Origin: Parachitinimonas caeni
Lineage (GTDB): Bacteria; Pseudomonadota; Gammaproteobacteria; Burkholderiales; Chitinimonadaceae
Direction of reading: 5' to 3'
Assembly: GCF_030129945.1 (NCBI RefSeq)
Contig: NZ_JARRAF010000001.1
Coordinates: 339,455-403,454, forward strand
DNA length: 64,000 bases
Shown in pieces: positions 48,406 to 57,558 of this stretch (positions are counted from its first letter, which is position 1; every line of letters begins with the position of its first letter). The notes beneath the pieces were generated by a model, which saw only the letters and a program-made list of their open reading frames with translations, did not search any database and had not been told where the DNA came from. Made by a program: the position numbers and the translations under genes.

Positions 48406-49692
48406 CTAGAACCTGGCGTGCAGATTGTTCATGCAGCGCAGTACCGTGTGGTCACGGTAGGTCAGTTCCTGCGGCAGCATGGTCAGGTTCGGGTAGCGCT
48501 CGAACAGCACTGAAAATGCCTCCTGCGCCTCGATCCGCGCCAGTTGGGCGCCGACGCAATAGTGGTGGCCGTCGGCAAACGACATATGGTGAGGGCGCGG
48601 CCGTTCCAGATCGAGCGTGTCGGGGTTGGCGAACGCTTCCGGGTCGCGGTTGGCCGAACCCAGCGCCACGTACACCTGATCGCCCTTGCGGATCAGCTTG
48701 CCGCCGATTTCGACATCGGTGAGGGCAGTGCGCGAGGTCATCTGCAGTGGCGCGTCGTAACGCAGGATCTCCTCCACCGCGTTTGGCATCAGCTCGGGGT
48801 GGGCCATCAGATGGCGGCGTTGCTCGGGGTGCTGCATCAGTGCCAGCACGCCATTGCCGATCAGGCTGACCACGGTTTCCTCGCCGGCGCCGAAGTTGAG
48901 GATGATGATCGAGATCAGCTCGGCTTCGCTCAGGCGGTCTTCTTCGTCGCGGGCTTCGATCAGGCCGCTGATCAGGTCATCCTGCGGGTGGGCGCGGCGC
49001 TCGGCGATCAGGCCGCGCAGATAGTCCATGAACTCGATCGAGCACTGGTTGAGCGCCTTGTATTCCTCCAGCGATACCAGCGGATCGAAGATGCGGCCGA
49101 TCACATTGGCCCAGGCCACGCACTGGCCAAAACCCTCGGCGGGCAGGCCCAGCAGGCTGGCGATTACGTTCTGGGGCAGCAGGTTGGCGTAATCCACCAT
49201 CGCATCCATACCGTCTTGCCCCTCCACCTTGGCCAGCAGATCTTCGGCGCAGCGGCGGATGCGGGCGCGCATGTTTTCCACCTGCCGTTTCTGGAAGGCG
49301 GCCGATACCAGCTTGCGCAGCCGGGTGTGGTCGGGCGCTTCGAGGAAGGCGAACCAGTTTTCCGAGTTGGCGATCAGCGCGTCGAGGTTGTCGGGCTGGT
49401 TGGGCGAGATGCGGCGGGTTTTCAGCAGCTCGTTCTTCTTGCGCAGCTGGCCCGGCACGTCCTGCACGCTGAAACGACGGTCTTTCAGCACACCGCGCAC
49501 ATGCTCGTATTTGCCGAGAAACCAGACGCCCCAGGGGCTGCGGTGTACCGGGTCTTCGTCGCGCAGGCGCTGGTAGTGCGGATAGGGGTTCTTGTTGAAC
49601 TCGGGGTCGCGCGGGTTGAAAAACAGGGGTGCCGCCTTGGCAGGTGCCGGGCGGACGATGGTTTGGGCGTTGGCTTCTGCGACGAAGGACAT
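48406..49692 (-). CDS. Cytochrome P450
   Basis: A 428-residue soluble P450. The heme-binding loop FADGHHYCVG has the thiolate C379. The I-helix oxygen-activation motif is NFGAGEETVVS, with the ET pair. The ExxR motif is EEILRYDAP. Bacterial P450s of this type use a ferredoxin and reductase, which are not in the window. It lies between a carrier-protein gene and the thioesterase gene and probably hydroxylates or desaturates a carrier-bound or released fatty chain. The start at 49692 is chosen because the conserved N-terminus begins there. Confidence 0.94.
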   Translation of the reverse strand: MSFVAEANAQTIVRPAPAKAAPLFFNPRDPEFNKNPYPHYQRLRDEDPVHRSPWGVWFLGKYEHVRGVLKDRRFSVQDVPGQLRKKNELLKTRRISPNQPDNLDALIANSENWFAFLEAPDHTRLRKLVSAAFQKRQVENMRARIRRCAEDLLAKVEGQDGMDAMVDYANLLPQNVIASLLGLPAEGFGQCVAWANVIGRIFDPLVSLEEYKALNQCSIEFMDYLRGLIAERRAHPQDDLISGLIEARDEEDRLSEAELISIIILNFGAGEETVVSLIGNGVLALMQHPEQRRHLMAHPELMPNAVEEILRYDAPLQMTSRTALTDVEIGGKLIRKGDQVYVALGSANRDPEAFANPDTLDLERPRPHHMSFADGHHYCVGAQLARIEAQEAFSVLFERYPNLTMLPQELTYRDHTVLRCMNNLHARF

Positions 49693-49711
49693 GGTGAGGC
49701 TCCGGTAGCGA

Positions 49712-49969
49712 TCAGAAACCCGCGTCGAGCGCGGCAGCCAGACTGCGGATGGTCGGGTATTCCCAGAACAGGGTGATCGACAGCTCTTTACCCAGCCAGG
49801 CGCCAAATTCGCGGCTGACGGTGACGGCGACGGCGGAATCCAGCTGGTAGTCGGCAAACGGGCGGTCGAGGTCGATGTCGTCGGGGCTGACTTCGGCCAG
49901 CTGAGCAAAACGCTGGACCAGCCAGTCTTCAATGGCTTCGTGGCCTTGCAGGAGTTCGGTTGTGGTCAT
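49712..49969 (-). CDS. Acyl carrier protein 1
   Basis: An 85-residue carrier protein with the 4'-phosphopantetheine site S45 in YQLDSAVAV. Four helices and the acidic surface fit an ACP/PCP. It lies between the KS-AT0 gene and the P450 gene (24 and 19 bp gaps). It probably carries the growing chain for the KS of the same operon, or presents the acyl chain to the P450. Confidence 0.92.
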   Translation of the reverse strand: MTTTELLQGHEAIEDWLVQRFAQLAEVSPDDIDLDRPFADYQLDSAVAVTVSREFGAWLGKELSITLFWEYPTIRSLAAALDAGF

Positions 49970-49993
49970 GGTCGGTTGTCTTCCAAAGGGCTT

Positions 49994-52123
49994 TTAATCA
50001 CGGGGTTTCAATAGATAAGGCAGCGCATCGGCGTTGGCATCGGCATCAAGGCTCAGGGCGTCGGCAATCCGGTAATGGCGCGCCCGCTCGAAGGGATACA
50101 AAGGCAGGCGATGGCTGCCCCGGCCACTCAGCGCAACAAATGGCTGCCAGTCGAGCTTGAAGTGGCGTTGGTAGAGCTGGCAGGCCAGCTGCAAGGCAGC
50201 CGTGGGCAGGCCGTGGGCCGGTTGCCAGAGCAGATCGCCGGTGCTGTCGTTCTGGCTGGCGTCGATCAGGCTTGGGCAGTCGCCGGCTCGGGGGGGCGAT
50301 TGGTCCGGCCCGATCACGTTCAAGCCGATCTGGCTGGCAAAGTCGCCAAGCTGACCGAGCAAGGGGCTGCTGCTGGCCAGATGCAGGCGCGATAGGCCCA
50401 GGCGCTTGAGCAAGGCCACCAGGCAGAGTATCTCGGGTGGTCCGGACCGGGCCGGCGCCAGATCGGCCAGCAGGTGATGCCAGTGGCCCGGCAGACTGAG
50501 TGCACCGCCAGAAGTCGCGGCGATGACGCCGATGCGGCACTGGCGATTGCCGGCGACCAAGGGGCTGGCCTGACGCAAGGCGTGAATCGCTTCGCTCCAG
50601 CTGCTGACCACCCAGGCCTGACGCCAGCTATGGTGCTGGCGCCCCAGCAGGCTGCTGCGGCAGAAGTCGCCCAGCATCGCCAGCGGCGCGGCTTGTTGCT
50701 GCAGTTGCTGCAGTCGCTCGGCGTAGTCGGCGCACAGCTGCTGGAAGGCGGCATCGCTGCGGGCGCTGACGGCCAGTAGCCAGAGCGGAGGTGAGGCGTT
50801 CGGTGTGGTGGCGGTGGGGTCGGGAGCCTGCTCGACCAGCAGATGTGCATTGCCTCCGCCAAAGCTGAAGGCCGAGACGCCGGCCCGGCGTGGTCCGCTG
50901 CCCAGTGGCCAGAGCCGGGTGTGGCTGCTGAGGCAGACCGAGCCGGGCGCCTCGTCGCTGCCAAGCTTCAGCAGGGGGCTGGCCGGCTGGCTGTGCAGGC
51001 TGGCCGGCAAGATGCCGCGCTCAACGGCCAGGCTGGCTTTGATCAGGCTGGCGATGCCGGCAGCGGCTTCGAGATGGCCGATATTCGATTTCACCGAGCC
51101 GACAAAGCAGGGCCGCCCGGCCGGTCGCTGCGCGCCGTAGACATCACGGATTGCCTGCAGCTCGATGGCATCGCCAATCAAGGTGCCGGGGGCATGAGCC
51201 TCGACATAATCCACCGATGCCGGTTCGATGCCCGCGCGCGCCAGCGCCTTGCACAGCACCTGCAGCTGTCCGGCCCGATACGGGGCGGCCATGCCATTGC
51301 TGCGACCGTTATGGTTGATGGCGCTGCCACGGATCACGGCCCGGATCGGGTCGCCATCACGTAGCGCCAGCTCCAGTGGTTTGAGTAGCAGCAGGCCGCC
51401 ACCTTCGCCACAGACATAGCCATCGGCCTGCGCAGAAAACGGCTTGCAGTGGCCGTCCTTGGCCAGCAGTCCGCCCTGCGAGAAGGCGATGATGTTGGCC
51501 GGCGACAGGATCAACTGAATACCGCCAGCCAGCGCCAGCGAGCATTCCTCATCATCCAGCGCCCGGCAGGCCATATGCACCGATGCCAGTGAGGAGGCAC
51601 AAGCGCCGTCGATGGCCACGCTGGGGCCGGTCAGGCCGAACAGGTAGGACAGGCGGTTGGCAACAATCGCCCCGGCGGCACCGGTGCTGGTGCGGACATC
51701 GACGTGCTGCCACAGCCCCGACATGCGCCGATCGAAGTCGCGGGTGCTGACGCCGATGAACACCCCGACATCGCGCCCAGCCAGGCTGTCGGGCGGCAGA
51801 TTGGCGTCTTCACAGGCGTGCCAGGCCATTTCCAGTACGCTGCCCTGTTGCGGGTCCATGCGCCGTGCCTCCTCGGGGTCGATGCCGAAGAAGGCGGCGT
51901 CATGGCAGTCGCCGCTGGCGTCCATGCCGACGTTGGGGCAATAGGTGGTACCGGGTTCGCCGGCCTTTTCGCCGCCAAAGCGGCTGGCCTCCCAGCGCTC
52001 TGCCGGCACCGGACCCACGCAGTCGCGGCCGTCGATCAGGTTCTGCCAGAACGCTTCCAGCCCGTCTGCGCTGGGAAAGCGGCAGCCGATGCCGATGATG
52101 GCAATGGGACGCTGCGCAGCCAT
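49994..52123 (-). CDS. Ketosynthase with degenerate acyltransferase remnant (KS-AT0)
   Basis: A 709-residue protein. The ketosynthase domain is complete: C175 (GACASS), H310 (EAHAPGT, where the usual HGTGT is changed) and H350 (KSNIGHLEA). After ~residue 440 it keeps an AT-like linker and the post-AT tail (LPLYPFERARHY), but there is no GHSxG nucleophile and the region is shortened, so the AT is likely inactive. The extender would then come from the AT of the downstream PKS in trans. It follows the CFA-like gene by 3 bp. Confidence 0.9.
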   Translation of the reverse strand: MAAQRPIAIIGIGCRFPSADGLEAFWQNLIDGRDCVGPVPAERWEASRFGGEKAGEPGTTYCPNVGMDASGDCHDAAFFGIDPEEARRMDPQQGSVLEMAWHACEDANLPPDSLAGRDVGVFIGVSTRDFDRRMSGLWQHVDVRTSTGAAGAIVANRLSYLFGLTGPSVAIDGACASSLASVHMACRALDDEECSLALAGGIQLILSPANIIAFSQGGLLAKDGHCKPFSAQADGYVCGEGGGLLLLKPLELALRDGDPIRAVIRGSAINHNGRSNGMAAPYRAGQLQVLCKALARAGIEPASVDYVEAHAPGTLIGDAIELQAIRDVYGAQRPAGRPCFVGSVKSNIGHLEAAAGIASLIKASLAVERGILPASLHSQPASPLLKLGSDEAPGSVCLSSHTRLWPLGSGPRRAGVSAFSFGGGNAHLLVEQAPDPTATTPNASPPLWLLAVSARSDAAFQQLCADYAERLQQLQQQAAPLAMLGDFCRSSLLGRQHHSWRQAWVVSSWSEAIHALRQASPLVAGNRQCRIGVIAATSGGALSLPGHWHHLLADLAPARSGPPEILCLVALLKRLGLSRLHLASSSPLLGQLGDFASQIGLNVIGPDQSPPRAGDCPSLIDASQNDSTGDLLWQPAHGLPTAALQLACQLYQRHFKLDWQPFVALSGRGSHRLPLYPFERARHYRIADALSLDADANADALPYLLKPRD

Positions 52124-52126
52124 GAT

Positions 52127-53032
52127 TTATCTGGCACTCGTAAACGGCGTGGACTCGGGCAGGCGACGTAGCGCCAGCCGGCTCAGGTTCATGGTGCCGG
52201 TGTGGAAGGCCACTACCATCAGCGCCAGATATTTTTCGTAATCGCGATACTTGGCCTCTCCCACCAGGGCCAAGGCTTCGTCCTTGTGTGCGCGCAGGTT
52301 TTTCTGCCAGTGCCGCAGGGTGTTGGCGTAGTGGTGACGGTCATTGCGCAGCTCGACGATCTCGAAAATGCCACGGCAGGCTTCGGCGATTTCAGCCAGA
52401 TGCGGCAGGTCGGATTCGGGAAAGATGTCGTTGGCAAAAAACTGGCTGAACTGGCTGCGGCTGGCGTTTTCGTAGCTGATGGTCTGCAGCGACAGCTGAC
52501 CACCCGCCCGTAGATTGCGCCGGCAGAATTCAAAGAACTGGCGATAGCCGGCGATTTTGTCGGCCACCGATTGGTCGAGCCGGGCGAAATGCTCGAAGGC
52601 GCCGACCGAGACAATGCCGTCATACGGCTCATCGGGCTGATGGTCGGCCCAGCTTTCGAGCCGGACTTCGATATTGGGTGCGGACAAGCGGTTGATATAC
52701 GCCGCCTGGGCTTCGCTCAGGGTCAGGCCGGTGCAGTGGCAGTCCGGCTTGCGCTCCAGGGCGCGCCGCATCAGTCCTCCCCAGCCGCAGCCCACATCAA
52801 GCAGCCGTTCGGCGTTGTCGAGGCCGGCGCGGTCCAGATGCCAGTCCTGCTTGTTGCGCTGGGCGGCTTCGAGGCTTTCGCTGTCGTAATACCAGAGCGC
52901 GCTGGAATAGGTCATGCCGGGGTCCAGCCACAGGGCGTAAAACTGGTTGCCCACGTCGTAGTGGTGCTGGATCGCTTCGGCCGAGGCGCCGGTATGCGGT
53001 GTACTGAGTGTCACGGTGTGATTCCTTTTCAC
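52127..53032 (-). CDS. Cyclopropane-fatty-acid-synthase-like methyltransferase
   Basis: A 301-residue SAM enzyme. It has the lipid-binding N-terminal motif HHYDVGNQFYALWLDPGMTYSSALW (23-47 region), the SAM motif LLDVGCGWGG (78-86), and the GFEH-like VGAFEHFA. This is the CFA/mycolic-acid cyclopropane synthase family, acting on cis double bonds of acyl chains. Here it lies among carrier-protein and desaturase genes, so it may cyclopropanate or methylate an acyl-ACP rather than membrane lipid. That substrate is inferred. C-terminal residues end 3 bp before the KS gene. Confidence 0.92.
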   Translation of the reverse strand: MKRNHTVTLSTPHTGASAEAIQHHYDVGNQFYALWLDPGMTYSSALWYYDSESLEAAQRNKQDWHLDRAGLDNAERLLDVGCGWGGLMRRALERKPDCHCTGLTLSEAQAAYINRLSAPNIEVRLESWADHQPDEPYDGIVSVGAFEHFARLDQSVADKIAGYRQFFEFCRRNLRAGGQLSLQTISYENASRSQFSQFFANDIFPESDLPHLAEIAEACRGIFEIVELRNDRHHYANTLRHWQKNLRAHKDEALALVGEAKYRDYEKYLALMVVAFHTGTMNLSRLALRRLPESTPFTSAR

Positions 53033-53140
53033 ATCCCGCGGCAGGTGTCCCGGCGGGGTGAGTGATTGGTTTGGGGTGGCGCGGCATCGGACGTGGCTGG
53101 GCGGGCCCGGAGGCCCAAAACCCTCGGCCTTGGCGGCCTG

Positions 53141-53419
53141 TCAGCTCACCAGGGCCTTGGCCAGACCCCGGATTGTCGGGTGGTCATAGGCCGCAGCGGC
53201 GTCGATATCGCGGCCCAGCCAGTCGGCCAGATCACCAGTCATGCCAACCGCAGCGGAGGAATCGAGCCCCAGCTGCTGGAAACTGGCGTCGATATCGATC
53301 TCATCCTCGGGCAGGGCCAGCACGTCGCCGATGTACTGGCGCAGCCAGTCGATGATCTGGTCTTCGTTGGCAACGGTGCCGGTCTTGGCGACGGGGCTGA
53401 GTACGCTGGTATCACTCAT
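53141..53419 (-). CDS. Acyl carrier protein 2 (probable FAAL/desaturase partner)
   Basis: A 92-residue carrier protein with its phosphopantetheine serine S54 in LGLDSSAAV and an N-terminal extension of ~20 residues. It is positioned between the desaturases and the CFA-like gene and probably receives the activated fatty acid from the acyl-AMP ligase and presents it for desaturation. The start at 53419 (MSDTSVLS) begins the conserved protein; the longer frame is not supported. Confidence 0.92.
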   Translation of the reverse strand: MSDTSVLSPVAKTGTVANEDQIIDWLRQYIGDVLALPEDEIDIDASFQQLGLDSSAAVGMTGDLADWLGRDIDAAAAYDHPTIRGLAKALVS

Positions 53420-53451
53420 GATGTATTCCTCGGGGTTGGGTTGTTTTTGGG

Positions 53452-54471
53452 TTAGTGGCGGGACGGGTTGGCCTGACGCTTTTGCTTGTCTTCGGCACTG
53501 ACGCGACAGACCTCGCTGACGATGCCGAGCTTTTCCAGAATGGCGACCACGCCACCGCTGATGTCGATCTGCCACCAGTGCAGCGACAGGATGGCGGCAC
53601 GCGGAAAGGCGTGATGGTTGTTGTGCCAGCTCTCGCCCAGGGTCGGCAGCGCCAGCCAGAAGTTATTGGTGCTGAGGTCGCGTGACTGGTAGTCGCGGCT
53701 GCCAAAGACATGGGCAAACGAGGTGATCCACCAGATCACGTTATGCAGGGCAAACATGCGGATCAGCCCGCCCCACAGCAGCCCTTCCAGGGCGCCGTAG
53801 GCGGTGCCGGTCAGCGCCAGCCCCAACAGGGCGGGCAAGGCCAGACCCAGCGCAATCCACAGGTAGTAGCGCTTGTTCACCCACATGATCGGGGCGTCGG
53901 CCAGCAGGTCGCGCGAGTAGAAATTGGCGTTCGGCACTTCGTGCTGCACGGTCCAGCCGATGTAGGCATGCCAGATGCCCCGCACTTTGTTGACGAGCCC
54001 CTCACCGTGCAGATTGGGCGAGTGCGGGTCGCCCGGCTTGTCGGCCATCTCGTGGTGCATGCGGTGCAGGGCGGTCCAGAACACGATGGGGCCTTGGCCG
54101 GCCATCGAGCCCAGAATGCCCAGCAGCACCCGCAAGGCGGTGGGTGCCTTGTAGCTGCGATGGGTGAAGTGGCGGTGGTAGCCAATCGTCAGCCCCATGC
54201 CGACGCTGAAAAAGAACAGACCGAAGATGCCAAGCGCCGCCGCCGAAACCGGCTGCACCAGAAAGTGCAGACAAATCGCGCTGATAAGGCCACCCAGCCC
54301 GGCGACGGTCATCACCACCGTATGAATATGCTGGATGCGCTTGAGCTGCCGGTTTTCGACCGTGCGCTTCATCTTCGGACGCTCCGCTTCAGCCGGTGGT
54401 GCGCTGGCGGGCGTCTCGATGCCGGGGGCTCGTAGCGCCTCAGCGGGGGTCAGGGTTTCTGCGTCTTGCAT
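53452..54471 (-). CDS. Fatty acid desaturase 1
   Basis: A 339-residue integral membrane di-iron desaturase of the stearoyl-CoA/acyl-lipid delta-9 type. The three histidine boxes are HRHFTH (99-104), HRMHH (136-140) and HNNHH (near 283). There are ~4 membrane helices. An N-terminal 35-residue Ala/Pro-rich tail precedes the core. It works alongside a second desaturase in the same operon and probably acts on an acyl-ACP. It could form an alkene or, by repeated action, an alkyne. Confidence 0.93.
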   Translation of the reverse strand: MQDAETLTPAEALRAPGIETPASAPPAEAERPKMKRTVENRQLKRIQHIHTVVMTVAGLGGLISAICLHFLVQPVSAAALGIFGLFFFSVGMGLTIGYHRHFTHRSYKAPTALRVLLGILGSMAGQGPIVFWTALHRMHHEMADKPGDPHSPNLHGEGLVNKVRGIWHAYIGWTVQHEVPNANFYSRDLLADAPIMWVNKRYYLWIALGLALPALLGLALTGTAYGALEGLLWGGLIRMFALHNVIWWITSFAHVFGSRDYQSRDLSTNNFWLALPTLGESWHNNHHAFPRAAILSLHWWQIDISGGVVAILEKLGIVSEVCRVSAEDKQKRQANPSRH

Positions 54472-54507
54472 GGTGTTTTTCCTTGGGGAGGTCGGATTCG
54501 TTGTGCG

Positions 54508-55461
54508 TCAGGGATTGACGTCTGCTTCGTGACTGACGGGCCGGGTGTGGCCGCGCCGCACGGCATGTGCCAGCCCCAGCTTTTCCAGCAGCAGAATGAA
54601 GCCGCCGCCAATGTCGATTTCGTACCAGGCCCGCGAAAATACGGCGGCGGTGCCATCGGCGTGGTGGTTGTTGTGCCAGCCCTCGCCCAGCGTAAACAGG
54701 CCGAGAAACCAGTTGTTGCGGCTGCTGTCACCGGTATCGAAGCGCTGGTAGCCCCACATATGCGCGGCCGAATTGATGCCGTTGGTGAGGTGATAGGTCA
54801 CGAACAGCCGGACAAAGCCGCCCCAGAACACGCCCTCGATCAAGCCTTGCCAATGGCCGGTGATGGCCAGCCCGGCCAGTGCCGGCAGCAAGAGTCCCAG
54901 CAGAATCCATTTGAAGTAATGGCGGCCCACCCAGCGTACGGTGGCGTCCTGCAGCAGATCGGGGCAGTACTGCAGCGAGCTGGACAAGTCGTGGCGCAGG
55001 GTCCAGCCGGTATGGGCATGCCAGAAGCCCTGCCAGCGGCCCAAGGGCTGACCGTTGTCGTTGACGGGCGAGTGCGGATCGCCAGCGCGGTCGACATAGC
55101 GGTGGTGACGGCGATGGTTGCTGACCCAGTACAGGGGCGGCCCCTGTGCCGCCATGCAGCCGGTGATGGTGAGCAGGGCTTTCACTTTGGGGCCGGTGAG
55201 AAAGGCACGATGGGTCAGCAATCGGTGAAAGCCGACCGTGATGGCCAGAATCGTGCAGAAATACATGATGCCCATCAGGCCCAGATGCCAGGGCCGGACC
55301 ATGCCATGCAGCGCAGCCCAGATGGCACCGGCGACGGCCAGCGTCGGCAAGGCCACGATCAGGATGGCGTGCGCCTTTTGTGCCAACCGGCCGCCGCTGG
55401 CGGCCAGTGCCTGGGGGGGCGGACTGGTGGGGGTTTGGGGGGAAGACGATTGCAGACTCAT
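54508..55461 (-). CDS. Fatty acid desaturase 2
   Basis: A 317-residue second di-iron desaturase with histidine boxes HRLLTH (79-84), HRRHH (116-120) and HNNHH (near 263). It is related to desaturase 1 (shared architecture and boxes), but the sequences differ over most of the length, so they are not recent duplicates. Gap to the acyl-AMP ligase gene is 3 bp. Paired desaturases next to a FAAL and a carrier protein are seen in alkyne/polyyne-forming clusters such as the Jam-type and caryoynencin clusters. Confidence 0.92.
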   Translation of the reverse strand: MSLQSSSPQTPTSPPPQALAASGGRLAQKAHAILIVALPTLAVAGAIWAALHGMVRPWHLGLMGIMYFCTILAITVGFHRLLTHRAFLTGPKVKALLTITGCMAAQGPPLYWVSNHRRHHRYVDRAGDPHSPVNDNGQPLGRWQGFWHAHTGWTLRHDLSSSLQYCPDLLQDATVRWVGRHYFKWILLGLLLPALAGLAITGHWQGLIEGVFWGGFVRLFVTYHLTNGINSAAHMWGYQRFDTGDSSRNNWFLGLFTLGEGWHNNHHADGTAAVFSRAWYEIDIGGGFILLLEKLGLAHAVRRGHTRPVSHEADVNP

Positions 55462-55464
55462 TGA

Positions 55465-57198
55465 TTACACCTCGACTGGCTCGACGGCATCGAGCGGCTC
55501 AAAGCCGCCGCACTCATACAGCTCGCGGCAGCGGTTGCGACGGACCTTGCCGCTGGTGGTGCGCGGCAGCTGGCCCGGTTTGATGAACACGATGTCGCCC
55601 AGCGCGATGCCGTGGCGTTCAATCACCAGCGCCCGCACGGCGGCCTGCAGGGCGGGCAGGTCAGCCTGGCGTACACCCTGGCGGGTCAGCTCCTGGACCA
55701 GAACCACTTCCTCATCATGCGGGGCCTGCCGCTGGAACACGGCGCCACCGCCGGTCGCCAGCGCTTCGGCATCGGCCAGCAGGGCACTGTGCTCAATGTC
55801 TTGCGGGTAATAGTTGCGACCACGCACCACCAGCACATCCTTCAGCCGACCCACCACAAACAGCTGGCCGGCATGCATCACGCCCAGATCACCGGTACGC
55901 AGCCAGTTGCCGGCCTCGCCGCTCAGTTGTGCAGCAAAGCCGTGTTCGCTGGCTTGTGGATTGGCGTAATAGCCCAGGGCGATGCTGCCGCCCTGCGCCC
56001 AGATTTCGCCAACGTGACCCTCTGGCAGGGCTTGCAGGGTGTCGGGATGAACGATGCGGATGCGGGCGTCCTGCCGGGGCAGGCCACAGCCGACAAACTC
56101 GGCCGCCAGCGGGGTGTCGGCCGCAACCGGCACCACGGCGGCGCCGATCGTCAGCGCATCACTGCGCAGGCTGACAATCAGCGGAGCGCGGCCTTGCTGC
56201 TCGCCGGTGATGAACAGCGTGCTCTCGGCCATGCCGTAGCAGGGGTAGAGCGTCGAACGGCGCAAGCCGTGGGCTTCGAAAGCCGCTGCAAACCGGCGCA
56301 ACGTCTCGCCCTTGATCGGCTCTGCCCCGGTAAACGCTACTTCCCAACGGCTGAAGTCCAGCCCTTGCCGGGTTTCCTCGCTGGTTTTGGCGACGCACAG
56401 GTCGTAGGCAAAGTTGGGGCCGCCACTGACGGTGCCGCCGTAATCCGACACGGCACGTAACCAGCGCAAGGGCTTCTGAATGAAATCGACCGGCTGCATC
56501 AGCACGCACTCAGCCCCCTGATACAGCGGCTGCAGCAGATTGCCGATCAGCCCCATATCGTGAAAATGCGGCAGCCAGCCCACCACCACCGAATCGCGAT
56601 GCATGCGCATGGCTTCGCCGATGACCGCTTCATTGGCCATCAGGTTGGCGTGGCTCACCATCACGCCCTTGGGCGTGCCGGTCGAACCCGAGGTGTACTG
56701 CAGAAACGCCAGCCGTGAACCGCCGCCATAAGCAATCGCTTCCGCCTGCCGGATCGCGCCACTTGAGGTCTCCAGTTCCATGCCGTCAAAACAATGCCAG
56801 GGCGTCGCATCCAGTTCCGGCTCCAGCAGGCTCTGCAACTGCTGCTGCTCGCGCCGGCCAGCCAGCACGCAGGCGATTGTCGCGTTGCGGGCAATGGCCG
56901 CCACACTGGCCGCATGCCGGGCCGATGGCACCGCCAGCGGTACCGCCGTTACCCCTGCCGCCAGACAGGCCAGAAAGCTCTGCACAAACTCCAAGGGATT
57001 CGCGTACAGCAACAGTGCGCGTTCGCCCTCATAACCCAGGTCGATCAAGGCGCTGGCTGTTGCCAGCACGTTTTGCTGCAACTGCGCGTAATCAAGGCTG
57101 GCGGCCAGCCGCTCGCCACGTTCGAGATAGGCATAGACCCGTTTCGACGGCGAGGTTTGGGCGTGATGAAACAGACGGGCAAGGATCGAGGCGTCCAT
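55465..57198 (-). CDS. Fatty acyl-AMP ligase (FAAL)
   Basis: A 577-residue adenylate-forming enzyme that activates free fatty acids as acyl-AMP for loading onto a carrier protein. The P-loop YTSGSTGTPKG (168-178) and the FAAL-typical segment GWLPHFHDMGLIGNLLQPLYQG are clear. The C-terminal domain keeps the GRxKD-type GRLKDVLVVRGRNYYPQDIE. Length (~575-600) and the absence of a CoA-binding pocket pattern fit FAAL over acyl-CoA ligase. It is the first gene of the operon, with a GGAGC site 6 bases before ATG, and faces the divergent LuxR gene. Confidence 0.94.
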   Translation of the reverse strand: MDASILARLFHHAQTSPSKRVYAYLERGERLAASLDYAQLQQNVLATASALIDLGYEGERALLLYANPLEFVQSFLACLAAGVTAVPLAVPSARHAASVAAIARNATIACVLAGRREQQQLQSLLEPELDATPWHCFDGMELETSSGAIRQAEAIAYGGGSRLAFLQYTSGSTGTPKGVMVSHANLMANEAVIGEAMRMHRDSVVVGWLPHFHDMGLIGNLLQPLYQGAECVLMQPVDFIQKPLRWLRAVSDYGGTVSGGPNFAYDLCVAKTSEETRQGLDFSRWEVAFTGAEPIKGETLRRFAAAFEAHGLRRSTLYPCYGMAESTLFITGEQQGRAPLIVSLRSDALTIGAAVVPVAADTPLAAEFVGCGLPRQDARIRIVHPDTLQALPEGHVGEIWAQGGSIALGYYANPQASEHGFAAQLSGEAGNWLRTGDLGVMHAGQLFVVGRLKDVLVVRGRNYYPQDIEHSALLADAEALATGGGAVFQRQAPHDEEVVLVQELTRQGVRQADLPALQAAVRALVIERHGIALGDIVFIKPGQLPRTTSGKVRRNRCRELYECGGFEPLDAVEPVEV

Positions 57199-57511
57199 AT
57201 GGCAGCTCCAGTAAGCAGCGGGTTAGCCAGGCCATGAAGCCGGCTGTCAGGGTGGGATCGGGCCCAAATGGGGCGATGCCGCACATGCTGCGCTGCCACA
57301 GGGCAGGACAACGGGGTCTACAAGCCGGTGCCAGATACCAGCGTCCCGCCGATGCGCGCGTTCAGCCAGGAGGCCTAAGCCTATTGGGGGCGCATGGCTA
57401 GGTACCGGAAGTTGAAAAGAGGGGCTGGTCAGGAAGACGAGCCGCCAATTTGCCGGTTTGTCCGACCCGGAATGCACATAAGCCGATCCGGGTATTCAAA
57501 AAATCTGGCGA

Positions 57512-57529
57512 AGTTTGGCGCGACAAACT
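57512..57529. promoter_or_regulatory. Palindrome AGTTTGGCGCGACAAACT
   Basis: An 18 bp inverted repeat with only one mismatched pair, directly beside the lux-box-like site. Unknown binding protein. Confidence 0.5.
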
Positions 57530-57538
57530 GGCTGATGT

Positions 57539-57558
57539 AACTGTCAAAGTTGCCAGTT
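57539..57558. promoter_or_regulatory. Lux-box-like 20 bp palindrome
   Basis: AACTGTCAAAGTTGCCAGTT has 5 bp outer arms (AACTG/CAGTT) spaced by 10, and 8 of 10 half-site positions are symmetric. This is the length and layout of LuxR-type binding sites. It lies 340 bp upstream of the acyl-AMP ligase start, further than usual, and 620 bp upstream of the LuxR gene. Binding by the adjacent LuxR is inferred. Confidence 0.55.
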
